From positions 1 through 64,000 of the forward strand of contig JAFYWN010000023.1 of assembly GCA_017558005.1 (NCBI GenBank): a stretch of 64,000 nucleotides of DNA, written 5' to 3'. The notes under the pieces were generated by a model, which was not told the origin of the DNA, did no database searches, and was given only the letters and a program-made list of their open reading frames with translations. Shown piece after piece: positions 16,998 to 25,161 of this stretch. The DNA comes from Kiritimatiellia bacterium (GTDB taxonomy: Bacteria > Verrucomicrobiota > Kiritimatiellia > RFP12 > DVOR01). Position 1 is the stretch's first letter; the number at the start of each line of letters is the position of its first letter. Made by a program: the position numbers and the translations under genes.

Positions 16998-17018
16998 GGC
17001 GATTCACCTTTCTTTTAA

Positions 17019-17052
17019 CGCCCGGTTTTCCTTTAGGTTAGCCGGGCTTTTT
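17019..17052 (+). terminator. Terminator after secreted protein gene
   Basis: A GCCCGG/CCGGGC stem (17020-17025 with 17042-17047) followed by a T run. Confidence 0.7.
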
Positions 17053-17067
17053 CATCTGATGATGTGC

Positions 17068-17073
17068 TAAAAT
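17068..17073 (+). promoter_or_regulatory. Extended -10 box of trmB; mRNA probably leaderless
   Basis: TGC-TAAAAT with only six bases between the -10 hexamer and the ATG at 17080. There is no ribosome binding site. The -35 is poor, as is usual for extended -10 promoters. Confidence 0.55.
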
Positions 17074-17079
17074 ACCAAT

Positions 17080-17685
17080 ATGAATGAAATCTTACCGCAC
17101 GTTTTGGAATTGAAAGAAGACGATAAGGTCTTCGAGCACCCCTTTCTCGCCCCAGGCATGCCCCCCATCGAACTTGAGATTGGCTGTGGCAATGGACGCT
17201 TTATCGCGGCGCGCGCCACCAAAAATCCTGACCAACCCTACTTGGCAGTGGAGCGCATGATGGAGCGTCTGCGTCGGTGCTCACGCAAAGCGCAAAATGG
17301 TCCCGAGGGTGAATTAAAGAATCTTGATTTCATTCGCGTGGAAGCAGGACGCTTTGTGCGCGAGCTTTTGCCCGATCACTGCCTCAAAGCGATGTACCTC
17401 TTCTTCCCCGATCCGTGGCCCAAGCGCCGCCACCACAAGAATCGCTTCTTCCAACGTGAGATGTGCGACACCCTCACCCGCCTCTTCGTTCCTGGCGGCA
17501 TTATGTACATCTCCACAGACCACGAAGAGTACTTTAAAGAGATGTACAAATATCTCTCTGAAGACACGCGTTTCAAAGAAATCGCCCCCCTCATCCGTGA
17601 AGAAGATGAACAGACCGACTTTGAACGTCTCTTCCTCTCCAAGGGTGACCCCATCTACCATTGCGCGTTCCAACTCCAAGACTAA
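17080..17685 (+). CDS. trmB: tRNA (guanine-N7)-methyltransferase
   Basis: 201 aa, typical for the family. ELEIGCGNGRFIA near residue 31 is the S-adenosylmethionine-binding loop; MYLFFPDPWPKRRHHKNR near residue 106 is the TrmB signature region, and ISTDHEEYFKEM follows. TrmB methylates G46 in the variable loop of tRNAs. The amidohydrolase gene follows 17 bp later, so the two are likely cotranscribed. The start codon lies right after a promoter-like sequence, with no ribosome binding site. Confidence 0.95.
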   Translation: MNEILPHVLELKEDDKVFEHPFLAPGMPPIELEIGCGNGRFIAARATKNPDQPYLAVERMMERLRRCSRKAQNGPEGELKNLDFIRVEAGRFVRELLPDHCLKAMYLFFPDPWPKRRHHKNRFFQREMCDTLTRLFVPGGIMYISTDHEEYFKEMYKYLSEDTRFKEIAPLIREEDEQTDFERLFLSKGDPIYHCAFQLQD

Positions 17686-17702
17686 GCCCAAAGGAGGCCG
17701 TC

Positions 17703-18524
17703 ATGCGCGTCGACATCCATACCCACTCATTTCCCGCCCACAAGGCACCCGAAGTGATTACTACGCTCGTGCGGAAATCGGCGAGCCGTTGCCCCCTCAC
17801 CCCTCAAGGCAATGGCACGATGGCCGACCTCATCCGCCAAGAGCGCGAAGACGGCTTTGATCGTTACGCCATCTGCCCCATTGCGGTGCGCCCAGAACAG
17901 TTCAACTACATGACGCGCTTTATGCACGCATTAAGTTCGGGCGCTTGCGGTGAAGAAGCGAAGGAACGCGTCATCCCCTGTGTCTCGTTGCACCCCGATG
18001 ACAAAGATGCCGAGTTACACATCCAAACGCTCATTGAACTCGGCGCAAAGATGGTCAAACTGCACCCCTACTTCCAGCAAACACGCTTAGATAGCCGCAA
18101 GATGATTCGGTTATTGCGCATTATCACGGAAGCGGGGCTCCCCATTCTCTGCCACACAGGCGGCGACATCTCCTACGATAGCGACCCCATGGCGGCGCCC
18201 TTGCAGATTGTCAACGTCTATCGTCGCGTGCCCAATCTGCGCATGATTTGCGCCCACTGCGCCTCTTGGCGTCACCCTGAAGCCGTGCGCTTCCTCCTCG
18301 GTCGCTCCATTTACGTGGATCTCTCCTACCAAAAACAAGGTGGCACCGAACCCACCGTGCGCGCCTTTGCGGAAAAACATCCGCAGGACTTCGTTCTCTT
18401 TGGAAGTGATTGGCCTTGGGGACGCCCTGGTAAACACGCCGCCACGATTGCCTCATGGGATATCGCGCCCTCGCGTTTAGAGGCAATTATGGGGGGCAAT
18501 GCGGCACGTTTGCTCAAGCTCTAA
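17703..18524 (+). CDS. TIM-barrel amidohydrolase (amidohydrolase-2 family)
   Basis: 273 aa. ATG 17703 is chosen because AGGAGG lies five bases upstream. Metal-binding landmarks are present: RVDIHTHSFPAH at the N-terminus (HxH), KLHPYFQ near residue 121, ILCHTGGD near 152, MICAHCASW near 180, and LFGSDWPWG near 235. This is the amidohydrolase-2/ACMS decarboxylase-like layout, acting on small carboxylates, amides or lactones. The exact substrate cannot be inferred. Second gene after trmB. No signal peptide. Confidence 0.85.
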   Translation: MRVDIHTHSFPAHKAPEVITTLVRKSASRCPLTPQGNGTMADLIRQEREDGFDRYAICPIAVRPEQFNYMTRFMHALSSGACGEEAKERVIPCVSLHPDDKDAELHIQTLIELGAKMVKLHPYFQQTRLDSRKMIRLLRIITEAGLPILCHTGGDISYDSDPMAAPLQIVNVYRRVPNLRMICAHCASWRHPEAVRFLLGRSIYVDLSYQKQGGTEPTVRAFAEKHPQDFVLFGSDWPWGRPGKHAATIASWDIAPSRLEAIMGGNAARLLKL

Positions 18525-18654
18525 TCGCCTTTTTGAAGAAAAAGCGCACGACTCCCAAACATTAGACTCGTCAAACAGGCCTTCACTTTGTTATAGTTGA
18601 ACTAATTCGCACGAAGTATGTTCACTTTTGTGCATCAATCCAAGGAGAAAGACC

Positions 18655-18825
18655 ATGGCTTACAAAATTACTGACAAGTGCGTTGCTTGCGGAACCTGCG
18701 CTGGCGAATGCCCCGTTGAAGCAATCGCCGCTGGCGATCCCACCTACACCATCGACCCCGCTAAGTGCGTGAGCTGCGGCACCTGCGCTGGCGTTTGCCC
18801 GATGGAAGCAATCGTCGAAGACTAA
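18655..18825 (+). CDS. 2[4Fe-4S] ferredoxin
   Basis: 56 aa, the size of clostridial-type ferredoxins. Two symmetric cluster motifs, CVACGTCAGECPVEAI and CVSCGTCAGVCPMEAI, each bind a [4Fe-4S] centre. It is a likely electron acceptor for the 2-oxoacid:ferredoxin oxidoreductase at 3714-6435. AAGGAG lies about nine bases before the ATG at 18655. A TGT-TATAGT extended -10 box at 18592-18597 probably drives it. Independent transcript with strong translation signals, fitting an abundant carrier. Confidence 0.95.
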   Translation: MAYKITDKCVACGTCAGECPVEAIAAGDPTYTIDPAKCVSCGTCAGVCPMEAIVED

Positions 18826-18899
18826 TTCGCTTCGGTGATTCATTGGCGACAGAGATCCGTTCATTCGGGTCTCTGTTTCTTTTTACCCACGCACTATGC

Positions 18900-18905
18900 T
18901 ACACT
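18900..18905 (+). promoter_or_regulatory. Extended -10 box before SDR gene
   Basis: TGC-TACACT, six bases before ATG 18912. Either the mRNA is leaderless or translation starts at ATG 18930 with an 18-nt leader. Confidence 0.5.
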
Positions 18906-18911
18906 GTCCCT

Positions 18912-19601
18912 ATGAAAGCGTGCACAGATATGAAGCGAATCCTTGTCCTCGGCGCCACCTCTGGCATCGGTAAAGCCTTAGTGGAGCAACTCCGCGCACT
19001 CGGTTATGAAGTCATTGCGGCGGGGCGTCGTAAAGCCTTGCTTGACGCCCTCGGAGGAGAGACACTGGAATTAGATGTCACCGCACCTGATGCCGTAGAA
19101 AAGGCGGCCGCCACAGGGGCAGATACGGTTCTCTTTAATGCAGGCTTCGGTGAACGCACCCCGATGCCAGATGCGAACCGAACCGACCGCGCGCTACAAG
19201 TCAACATACTCGCATTTGAACGTTTTGCGCGCTGGGCACTCACCACGTGCACCTGCTTTGCCGCGACTGCGAGCATCGCTGGCATTCGGGGGTTGGAAGA
19301 TACCAATGGTTACTCCGCGTCAAAGGCGTACATGATTAACGCCATGGAAGGCTACCGTCGAAAGGCTCGCCACGGAAAGCATCCCTGCCGATACGTCACC
19401 CTTATGCCAGGTTTTGTAGACACCGCCATGGGACAAGCCTCCACCTTTTGGCGATGCAGTCCAGAAGTCGCCGCGAAGGTCATCATTCGTGGACTTCTGC
19501 GCCGTAAAGCCGTCGTCTACGTTACCCCACGGTGGCGCCTCATCGCCCTCCTCTTACGCGCCCTTCCGCGTGCCCTCTTTGAACGCATCCCCATCTGCTA
19601 A
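18912..19601 (+). CDS. Short-chain dehydrogenase/reductase
   Basis: 229 aa from ATG 18912; ATG 18930 (223 aa) is equally possible because the fold starts at KRILVLGATSGIGKALVEQL. The TGxxxGIG cofactor loop appears as GATSGIG. NAGFGER is the NAG motif, and Ser (TASIAG) with Tyr-Lys (NGYSASKAY) form the catalytic set. Late residues VTLMPGFVDTAMG are typical. The C-terminus has a hydrophobic/basic stretch (LIALLLRALPRALFERI) that may touch the membrane, as in the DltE/YqjQ-like group. The substrate is unknown. It is preceded by a promoter-like -10. Confidence 0.88.
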   Translation: MKACTDMKRILVLGATSGIGKALVEQLRALGYEVIAAGRRKALLDALGGETLELDVTAPDAVEKAAATGADTVLFNAGFGERTPMPDANRTDRALQVNILAFERFARWALTTCTCFAATASIAGIRGLEDTNGYSASKAYMINAMEGYRRKARHGKHPCRYVTLMPGFVDTAMGQASTFWRCSPEVAAKVIIRGLLRRKAVVYVTPRWRLIALLLRALPRALFERIPIC

Positions 19602-19688
19602 GCCCGCAGTGCGCACTTCAGCCCTTAATCGGGCAAGAATTTCTCCGCTTACACCGCTAAAATCCTCCACAACCGTCGCGGGATGTGG

Positions 19689-19694
19689 CATAAT
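19689..19694 (+). promoter_or_regulatory. Extended -10 box before the 19725 operon
   Basis: TGG-CATAAT, 30 bp ahead of ATG 19725, with AAAGAGAAAG between as a weak ribosome binding site. Confidence 0.45.
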
Positions 19695-19724
19695 ATCTTA
19701 TTAAAGAGAAAGAATACCATCGCC

Positions 19725-20060
19725 ATGTCTCAAACAGCCCCGCTTTTACACCCAGAGCTCACTGTTTCCGGTTGTGACACCAACGCATTAGTTGAGGTCT
19801 CCAAACAGTTTGCCGAATTTGAATTTGAAGCCCTCTATCGCAACGAGGTCACTGCGGCTCAAGTCGCCGCCGACAAGGCCGATTGGGCGGCATTGGGCGC
19901 CTCAATGGGCATCGTCTATCAATCCCTCTGCGATGGTGAAAATGAAAAGGTGATGGGCGCATTACACACCATTGAGACCATTCTCATGCGACATGGCGTC
20001 CTTGTGCCACGTCCCACCGTTAATCCTGCCACACAGGAGGGTCCAACCGATGGCGAATAA
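19725..20060 (+). CDS. Small conserved-looking protein of unknown function
   Basis: 111 aa, cytoplasmic, mostly helical and acidic. I recognise no domain. It starts at ATG 19725 after an extended -10 box and overlaps the next gene by 11 bases, so the two are translationally linked. It heads a tight four- or five-gene run (this gene, a TPR/TM protein, a patatin-like lipase, lepB). The overlap chain suggests a shared envelope-related role, but nothing in this protein itself shows that. Confidence 0.75.
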   Translation: MSQTAPLLHPELTVSGCDTNALVEVSKQFAEFEFEALYRNEVTAAQVAADKADWAALGASMGIVYQSLCDGENEKVMGALHTIETILMRHGVLVPRPTVNPATQEGPTDGE

Positions 20061-20658
20061 TGCAAAGACCGCCCTACTCTGCGCCTACACCTTGGCCAAA
20101 GCCAAACAGTACGCAGAAGCAGAAGCCCTCATCCTCTCCCATGAAGAACTCGCCAAGACCCCCGAGGCGATCGACCTCTTGGCGCGTATGCGCTTAGAAG
20201 AAGGCGATGAAGCCGAAGCGCGTCGCTTGTGGCAGAGTATCCAAGCAGTCTATCCTGAACACGCCCCCTCACGCACCGCGCTCAAACTCATCGGGAAGCG
20301 TCCATTCAAAATCGATTGGGTGAGCATCTTGTCGGTACTCGCATTGGTGCTCTTTTGCGTTGGCTTTTTCTTAGGTTCCTCCATCACGAAAGCCCCCCAA
20401 CCGAACGTGACCACAGTCCAGTGGGACAAGATCCCCACGCAAGCGAAGTTGGATGCGTTGAGTGTTTACAAAGGAGGTGTGAAGCGTGTTTGCATTGCCT
20501 CGCACTTCTTCTCTGACCCCGACCGCATCTTTAGCCGTCAATTGCTCACCGAATACGTCGGGAAGGCTCTTGACCTTCCTGCTTCTGCGATTTTCATTGG
20601 CGAAGCACCCGAAGCCCTTGGGGAAGAAGCCATCACCGTGGATCTTTTACGTCAATGA
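20050..20658 (+). CDS. TPR-like single-pass membrane protein
   Basis: 202 aa from ATG 20050, inside the end of the preceding gene. Residues ~5-75 form helical pairs with TPR character (AYTLAKAKQYAEAEALIL, then ARMRLEEGDEAEARRLWQSI). Residues ~95-117 are a membrane helix (ILSVLALVLFCVGFFLG). The remaining ~85 residues would lie on the other side and look like a small alpha/beta domain. It overlaps the patatin gene by four bases. Function unknown; a scaffold at the inner membrane is a reasonable guess. Confidence 0.75.
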   Translation: MANNAKTALLCAYTLAKAKQYAEAEALILSHEELAKTPEAIDLLARMRLEEGDEAEARRLWQSIQAVYPEHAPSRTALKLIGKRPFKIDWVSILSVLALVLFCVGFFLGSSITKAPQPNVTTVQWDKIPTQAKLDALSVYKGGVKRVCIASHFFSDPDRIFSRQLLTEYVGKALDLPASAIFIGEAPEALGEEAITVDLLRQ

Positions 20659-21470
20659 GTTCTCGCCGGAAGACTGCGCTTGTTTTAGGAAGTGGTGGCG
20701 CTCGCGGATGGGCGCACATCGGCGTAATTCGCGCCCTCAAGCGTATCGGCTTTGAACCCGACATCGTCACGGGCACAAGCATTGGTGCACTGATTGGCGC
20801 GATGGTTGCCGCCGATATCTTTGACGCCTTTGACCGCGAAGTTGCAACGATGTCCCCGGTGAAACTTGCCAAGTTCTTCACCGAAATTCACTTTCCACAG
20901 GCAGGGATTCTCTCAGGAAAACCCATCCTTGAGTGGTTGAAGCAGCCCCATCTCTTAGGAAATCGCACCTTTGCCGACCTCAAGAAACCCTTTGCGGCAG
21001 TGGCAACAGACCTCTATCGCGAACGCGCCGTTGTTCTATCCAGTGGCAACGTCGCAGAAGCGGTCCGCGCCTCCATCTCCATTCCTGGCGTCTTTGACCC
21101 CGTTGTTCGAGGGGATGCGGTATTAGTGGACGGTGGATTGGTCGACCCTGTCCCCATCAAGGCGGCACGCGCACTCGGCGCAGAGCGCATTATCGCAGTG
21201 GACATCAACACCCTTTTGCCAGAAGAAAAGGCCCCCATTGATGGAGAAGCCCCCGCGCTCCCCTCAATGGTCACTACACTCCTGCAAACCATGCGCATGA
21301 TTGAAAACACAGGCTGTAGAGTGATGTTAGAGCGCGATGCGCCCGATTTACTCCTCCGCCCTGCGGCAGGCCATTTGCATACACTTGAATTTAATGCGGG
21401 CAAGTCCCTTATCTCCGCAGGCGAAGCAGCCGTTGTGGCGGCACAAAAAACATTGGAATCTTGGTTATGA
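20655..21470 (+). CDS. Patatin-like phospholipase (RssA/NTE family)
   Basis: 271 aa. The glycine-rich oxyanion loop LGSGGARGWAHIGV lies at residues ~11-24, the nucleophile elbow GTSIGA has Ser at 42, and DGGLVDPVPIKAARALGA supplies the catalytic Asp. These define a patatin-type Ser-Asp lipase. No signal peptide is present, so it probably works on the inner leaflet. It starts on an ATGA overlap with the TPR/TM gene and ends on an ATGA overlap with lepB, so the genes are surely one operon. Confidence 0.88.
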   Translation: MSSRRKTALVLGSGGARGWAHIGVIRALKRIGFEPDIVTGTSIGALIGAMVAADIFDAFDREVATMSPVKLAKFFTEIHFPQAGILSGKPILEWLKQPHLLGNRTFADLKKPFAAVATDLYRERAVVLSSGNVAEAVRASISIPGVFDPVVRGDAVLVDGGLVDPVPIKAARALGAERIIAVDINTLLPEEKAPIDGEAPALPSMVTTLLQTMRMIENTGCRVMLERDAPDLLLRPAAGHLHTLEFNAGKSLISAGEAAVVAAQKTLESWL

Positions 21471-22582
21471 GCCTCAAAGACTTTTTCATTTTGCACCGTG
21501 CACGTAAAGCCTTGAAGGATTTACGCACCGAATATCGCCTCCATGAGGACCTCTTGGACACCAAGACGCGCGAAGCCTTAGACGAGCGCTTCTTGGATGC
21601 GAAGCAAGCCATCCGTGGAAAAGAGGTAGAAGATGTCATGGGCGTGATCGAGACCCTGCGCACCGAACTCGTGGAGGCCTTGCCTGCAAAGCGTTGCCCC
21701 TGGATGACAGAACTCCTCGACATCACCATTTCGGCACTTGCCGTGGCCTTCTGTTTCCGCGCCTACTACTACGAGCCCTTCCGAATCCCCACCGGCTCCA
21801 TGCAGCCAACGCTCTACGGCATTCACTCCATCCCCGCCGACAAACCTGGCGCATGGGATCAGCAACCCCTCAAATTCCTCAAGTGGTGTGCCACGGGCAC
21901 CTCGTGGAAGGAGGTCACGGTGGCGCGTGGAGGCGTGGTCTCAGGCTTTATGCCATCGCCAAACCCAGGCTATGCAACTTTGGTCGTCAATGGACGCGAC
22001 CGCTATGATTTGCCCGATGATGCGGCGCAAGCGCTTCGTTACACCCTCACCCCTGGCACCCGCCTCCGCACAGGTCAGAAGCTCTGGAGTGGTTATGTCA
22101 CCAGTGGCGACTTTCTCTTTGTGAATCGGTGGATTTGGAACTTTCGCCATCCGAAGTTGGGCGAGACCATTGTCTTCTCCACAGAAGGGCTCAAGGGCCT
22201 CCCCGATAACCAACACTACATCAAGCGCCTCTGCGGAAGGCCCGGGGATACCGTGGAAATCAAGCCAGACTCCACGCACTTGTGGATTAATGGCGAAGCG
22301 GCGACCAAGCCTGAACGTTTGGCAGAAATTGCAGAAAAGCTCACGGCCTACCCTGGCGCGCCCGCCTATTTGGGTTACCAACAAGCCCAGCCTGGCGGCA
22401 GTTATCCCGAAACCTATTCGCGCTTTGACTTGGCCCCCGGCGAATATCTCGCCCTTGGTGACAACACGGGCAACAGCCTCGACAGCCGTTATTGGGGGAA
22501 AGTACCAGCCAAAAATCTCTTAGGCCCAGCAAGTTTCGTGCATTGGCCCTTTATTTCTCCGCGTTGGGGTGCCATTCGTTAA
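21467..22582 (+). CDS. lepB: Signal peptidase I
   Basis: 371 aa. ATG 21467 overlaps the patatin stop codon. Residues 1-75 form a charged, helical, coiled-coil-like segment not found in short LepB proteins. A membrane helix follows (~84-100), then EPFRIPTGSMQPTL with the nucleophile Ser near 111. The general base Lys lies in HYIKRLCGRPGDTVEI near 248. The box LALGDNTGNSLDSRYWG is near 328. An insert of about 100 residues separates the Ser and Lys regions, as in several PVC and Bacteroidota enzymes. It cleaves signal peptides on the outer face of the inner membrane. Confidence 0.93.
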   Translation: MSLKDFFILHRARKALKDLRTEYRLHEDLLDTKTREALDERFLDAKQAIRGKEVEDVMGVIETLRTELVEALPAKRCPWMTELLDITISALAVAFCFRAYYYEPFRIPTGSMQPTLYGIHSIPADKPGAWDQQPLKFLKWCATGTSWKEVTVARGGVVSGFMPSPNPGYATLVVNGRDRYDLPDDAAQALRYTLTPGTRLRTGQKLWSGYVTSGDFLFVNRWIWNFRHPKLGETIVFSTEGLKGLPDNQHYIKRLCGRPGDTVEIKPDSTHLWINGEAATKPERLAEIAEKLTAYPGAPAYLGYQQAQPGGSYPETYSRFDLAPGEYLALGDNTGNSLDSRYWGKVPAKNLLGPASFVHWPFISPRWGAIR

Positions 22583-22592
22583 CCCAATATGG

Positions 22593-22598
22593 TAAGAT
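22593..22598 (+). promoter_or_regulatory. Extended -10 box before glf
   Basis: TGG-TAAGAT, 25 bp before the ATG at 22623. GAAAGGA follows as a ribosome binding site. Confidence 0.5.
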
Positions 22599-22622
22599 GT
22601 TAGTACGAGAAAGGAATTTCGT

Positions 22623-23795
22623 ATGAAGACTGCGTCCGAACCGTTACCACCAGCAGATAGCTATGATGTCCTCGTCGTTGGCGCTGGCCTTTGGGGGTGC
22701 GTTGTTGCACGAGAATTAGCAGAAGCGGGAAATCGCGTTCTCGTCATTGAAGCACGTTCGCTCCCGGGTGGCAATGCTCGCAGCGCATTTGATCCCGCGA
22801 CTGGCATCGAGTGTCACTGCTATGGCGCACACATCTTCCATACCTCCGATGAAACGGTGTGGCAATACATCACCCGTTTCGCCGCCTTTACCGACTATCG
22901 TCACCGTGTTTTGACCGAATACCAAGGCAAGGTCTACTCCATGCCACTCGGTCTCACGCTCATTAATGCCTTCTACAACACCAATCTCAAGCCCTCCGAA
23001 GTCCCCGCCTTCATCGCAGAAGAAGTGCGCAAGGCTGGCCTTGAGGGCGAACCGAAGAACTTAGAAGAGCAGGCCATCTCCCTAATTGGCCGTCCCCTTT
23101 ACGAAGCCTTCATTAAGGGTTACACCCAAAAGCAGTGGAATACCGACCCGAAGGATTTGCCCGCCTTTATCATTCGTCGCCTCCCTGTGCGCGCCAATTA
23201 CAACACGGACTACTTCAATGATACGCACCAGGGCGTTCCTTTGAAGGGTTATGGTGCCATCTTTGAGGCGCTGCTGGATCATCCCGCCATTCAGTTGCGT
23301 TGCAACACCGACTACCTCGCCCTTCGCGACACCTTCCCAGCCGACCTGCCCGTTTTCTATAGCGGTCCGATTGATGCCCTCTTTGACTTCAAGTATGGCG
23401 CATTACCTTGGCGCGGCTTGAAGTTTGAGTGGGAGACCAAGCCCGTTCAGGATTGGCAAGGCACCACCGTGATGAACTACGCTGATGCAGAAATTCCCTA
23501 CACGCGTATTCACGAATTTAAACACTTCCACCCAGAACGCAAGGGCGTCTTCGCCTCTGAAAAGACCATCATCTGCCGTGAATATCCTGCAGATTGGAAA
23601 CTGGGCGACCTGCCTTACTACCCCGTAAACGCCGATAGCACCGCCGCCCTCCTCGCAAAGTATCGCGAAGAAGCCGCAACCCTCCCGAACGTGGTTATCG
23701 GTGGCCGTCTCGGCGAATACTGTTACTATGACATGGATAAGGTTATCGGACGTGCGCTTGAACAGGCACATGCATGGTTAGATGCCAAAAAGTAA
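22623..23795 (+). CDS. glf: UDP-galactopyranose mutase
   Basis: 390 aa, family length. The FAD-binding start DVLVVGAGLWGCVVARELAE is followed by GGNARSAF and HCYGAHIFHT. YTQKQWNTDP and RLPVRANYNTDYF are active-site regions, and FYSGPIDALFDFKYG and YPVNADS complete the set. It converts UDP-galactopyranose to UDP-galactofuranose, a precursor of surface glycans. No glycosyltransferase cluster is adjacent, so the acceptor glycan is not clear. It has its own promoter and is followed by a separate lipoprotein gene. Confidence 0.96.
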   Translation: MKTASEPLPPADSYDVLVVGAGLWGCVVARELAEAGNRVLVIEARSLPGGNARSAFDPATGIECHCYGAHIFHTSDETVWQYITRFAAFTDYRHRVLTEYQGKVYSMPLGLTLINAFYNTNLKPSEVPAFIAEEVRKAGLEGEPKNLEEQAISLIGRPLYEAFIKGYTQKQWNTDPKDLPAFIIRRLPVRANYNTDYFNDTHQGVPLKGYGAIFEALLDHPAIQLRCNTDYLALRDTFPADLPVFYSGPIDALFDFKYGALPWRGLKFEWETKPVQDWQGTTVMNYADAEIPYTRIHEFKHFHPERKGVFASEKTIICREYPADWKLGDLPYYPVNADSTAALLAKYREEAATLPNVVIGGRLGEYCYYDMDKVIGRALEQAHAWLDAKK

Positions 23796-23846
23796 AGCAG
23801 ATCTGAGCCGAACTTGTTATACTGATCCCCTTCAGGAGATACAAAA

Positions 23847-24806
23847 ATGAAGTTGAAATCCGTATTGTTGACCGCAAGCTGCGCCCTCTTAATCGCCTTT
23901 GCTGGTTGCGGAAAAGAAGATGCCGCCGAAGCCGCTCGTAAGGAACGTGCCGCCGCATTGCGCGCCGAAGCACGCACCGCAGAAGCGCAGGGCAATATCA
24001 CCGCCGCCGAAACGTTCTATCGCCAGCTCTTGGTCGTTGACCCCTCGGATGCCGCCGCCCACTTGAGCCTTGCCAACCTCTCGCATGACGCTCGCAAGAA
24101 CTACTTGGACGCAATTTACCACTATCAGCGTTACCTTGACCTTGTCCCCGACTCGGACAAGACCCAAATGGTCACCGATCGACTCGCCTCTGCTCGTACG
24201 CTCTTGGCAAACCAGATGGCCGCTGAAATCGTTGCACGCGAACAGCGTATCCTCACGGAAGAACGCGACACCTTGCAAGCCGAGGTAAACGAACAAAAGG
24301 CCGCCATTCGCAAGCTCGAAAACACCGTTGAGTCGCGCAACAATGATATTGAAGATTTGAAGGCTGAAATCAAGCGCCTCAATCGTTTGATTGACCAATT
24401 GAAGACGATTGAAGCCGAGTCTCGCGCCTCCCAGGCCGCCTTACTTGAACAAGCTCGCAAGGAACTCGAAGCTGAACGTTCGAAGCCCGACCTCTCTGGC
24501 ACCGATGATCGCGTGAAGGCCGCTCGTGAAGAGGCCGATGCCATCCTCAATGAACCCGATGGTGGCGCCTCTCGCATTGACACCGCGCTCCGCGCAAAGG
24601 CTGAAGGTGCGGGCGATGAAATCCCCGTCGCCGCTTCGCCCACCGCTGGCAAGCGTTACCTCGTACGTCCGGGCGACCGTTACTCTTCGCTCGCACGTGA
24701 AGCATATGGTAATGCAGCCCTCTGGCCGCGCATTCGCGATGCAAACCGTTCCACGACCAACCCGGATGGCCGTTTGCTCGCAGGTGAAACCATCTTGATC
24801 CCCTAA
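23847..24806 (+). CDS. LysM-domain lipoprotein with TPR and coiled coil
   Basis: 319 aa. A lipoprotein signal peptide ends in LLIAFAGC, giving Cys near residue 21. Then comes a helical TPR-like part (~30-100: AEAQGNITAAETFYRQLLVV, split, and ALANLSHD-like repeats), a long coiled coil (~120-215) rich in Glu, Lys and Arg, and a C-terminal LysM-like domain starting RYLVRPGDRYSSLAREAYG. It should be tethered to a membrane and bind peptidoglycan. It has GGAG ahead of the ATG and a TGT-TATACT box at 23818-23823. Followed by a terminator-like hairpin. Confidence 0.85.
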   Translation: MKLKSVLLTASCALLIAFAGCGKEDAAEAARKERAAALRAEARTAEAQGNITAAETFYRQLLVVDPSDAAAHLSLANLSHDARKNYLDAIYHYQRYLDLVPDSDKTQMVTDRLASARTLLANQMAAEIVAREQRILTEERDTLQAEVNEQKAAIRKLENTVESRNNDIEDLKAEIKRLNRLIDQLKTIEAESRASQAALLEQARKELEAERSKPDLSGTDDRVKAAREEADAILNEPDGGASRIDTALRAKAEGAGDEIPVAASPTAGKRYLVRPGDRYSSLAREAYGNAALWPRIRDANRSTTNPDGRLLAGETILIP

Positions 24807-24822
24807 GATTGACCTATTTATC

Positions 24823-24855
24823 AGCGGGCGCACCTCCGTGCGTCCGCTTCTTTAT
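24823..24855 (+). terminator. Terminator after LysM lipoprotein
   Basis: An 11-bp stem with 4-nt loop and one or two mismatches, followed by TTCTTTAT. Confidence 0.6.
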
Positions 24856-24869
24856 CCCCATTTGCCGCT

Positions 24870-25136
24870 ATGCAACAGAAGAAGTATCGGAAATACGCTT
24901 TGCGCGAACATAGTTCTGACGCCTTTAGGTTACACACCGGCGACATTTCCGAAACATATCCTGGCTTTTCCAATCGCAGACGCCGCACGGCATTAGCGCG
25001 CCTCTTGGGGGCCGGCGGCACGCATGATACACGAAATGACCCGACCGCCTTTCCCCTTCGACGGTCATGGCATCGCTTCTGCTTTGTACTCATCGTGCTA
25101 ACCCTTATTTGGTTGCTCGGCTTTTTCCTTCCCTAA
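24870..25136 (+). CDS. Small tail-anchored membrane protein, tentative
   Basis: 88 aa. The first ~65 residues are basic and polar; the last ~20 (FCFVLIVLTLIWLLGFFLP) form one membrane helix at the very C-terminus. There is no clear ribosome binding site at ATG 24870. It ends 25 bp before nspC, so it could be its leader gene. I do not recognise a family. It may be a real small membrane protein or a chance open frame. Confidence 0.4.
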   Translation: MQQKKYRKYALREHSSDAFRLHTGDISETYPGFSNRRRRTALARLLGAGGTHDTRNDPTAFPLRRSWHRFCFVLIVLTLIWLLGFFLP

Positions 25137-25161
25137 TCGTCCCTTTCACGGAGGACTCGGC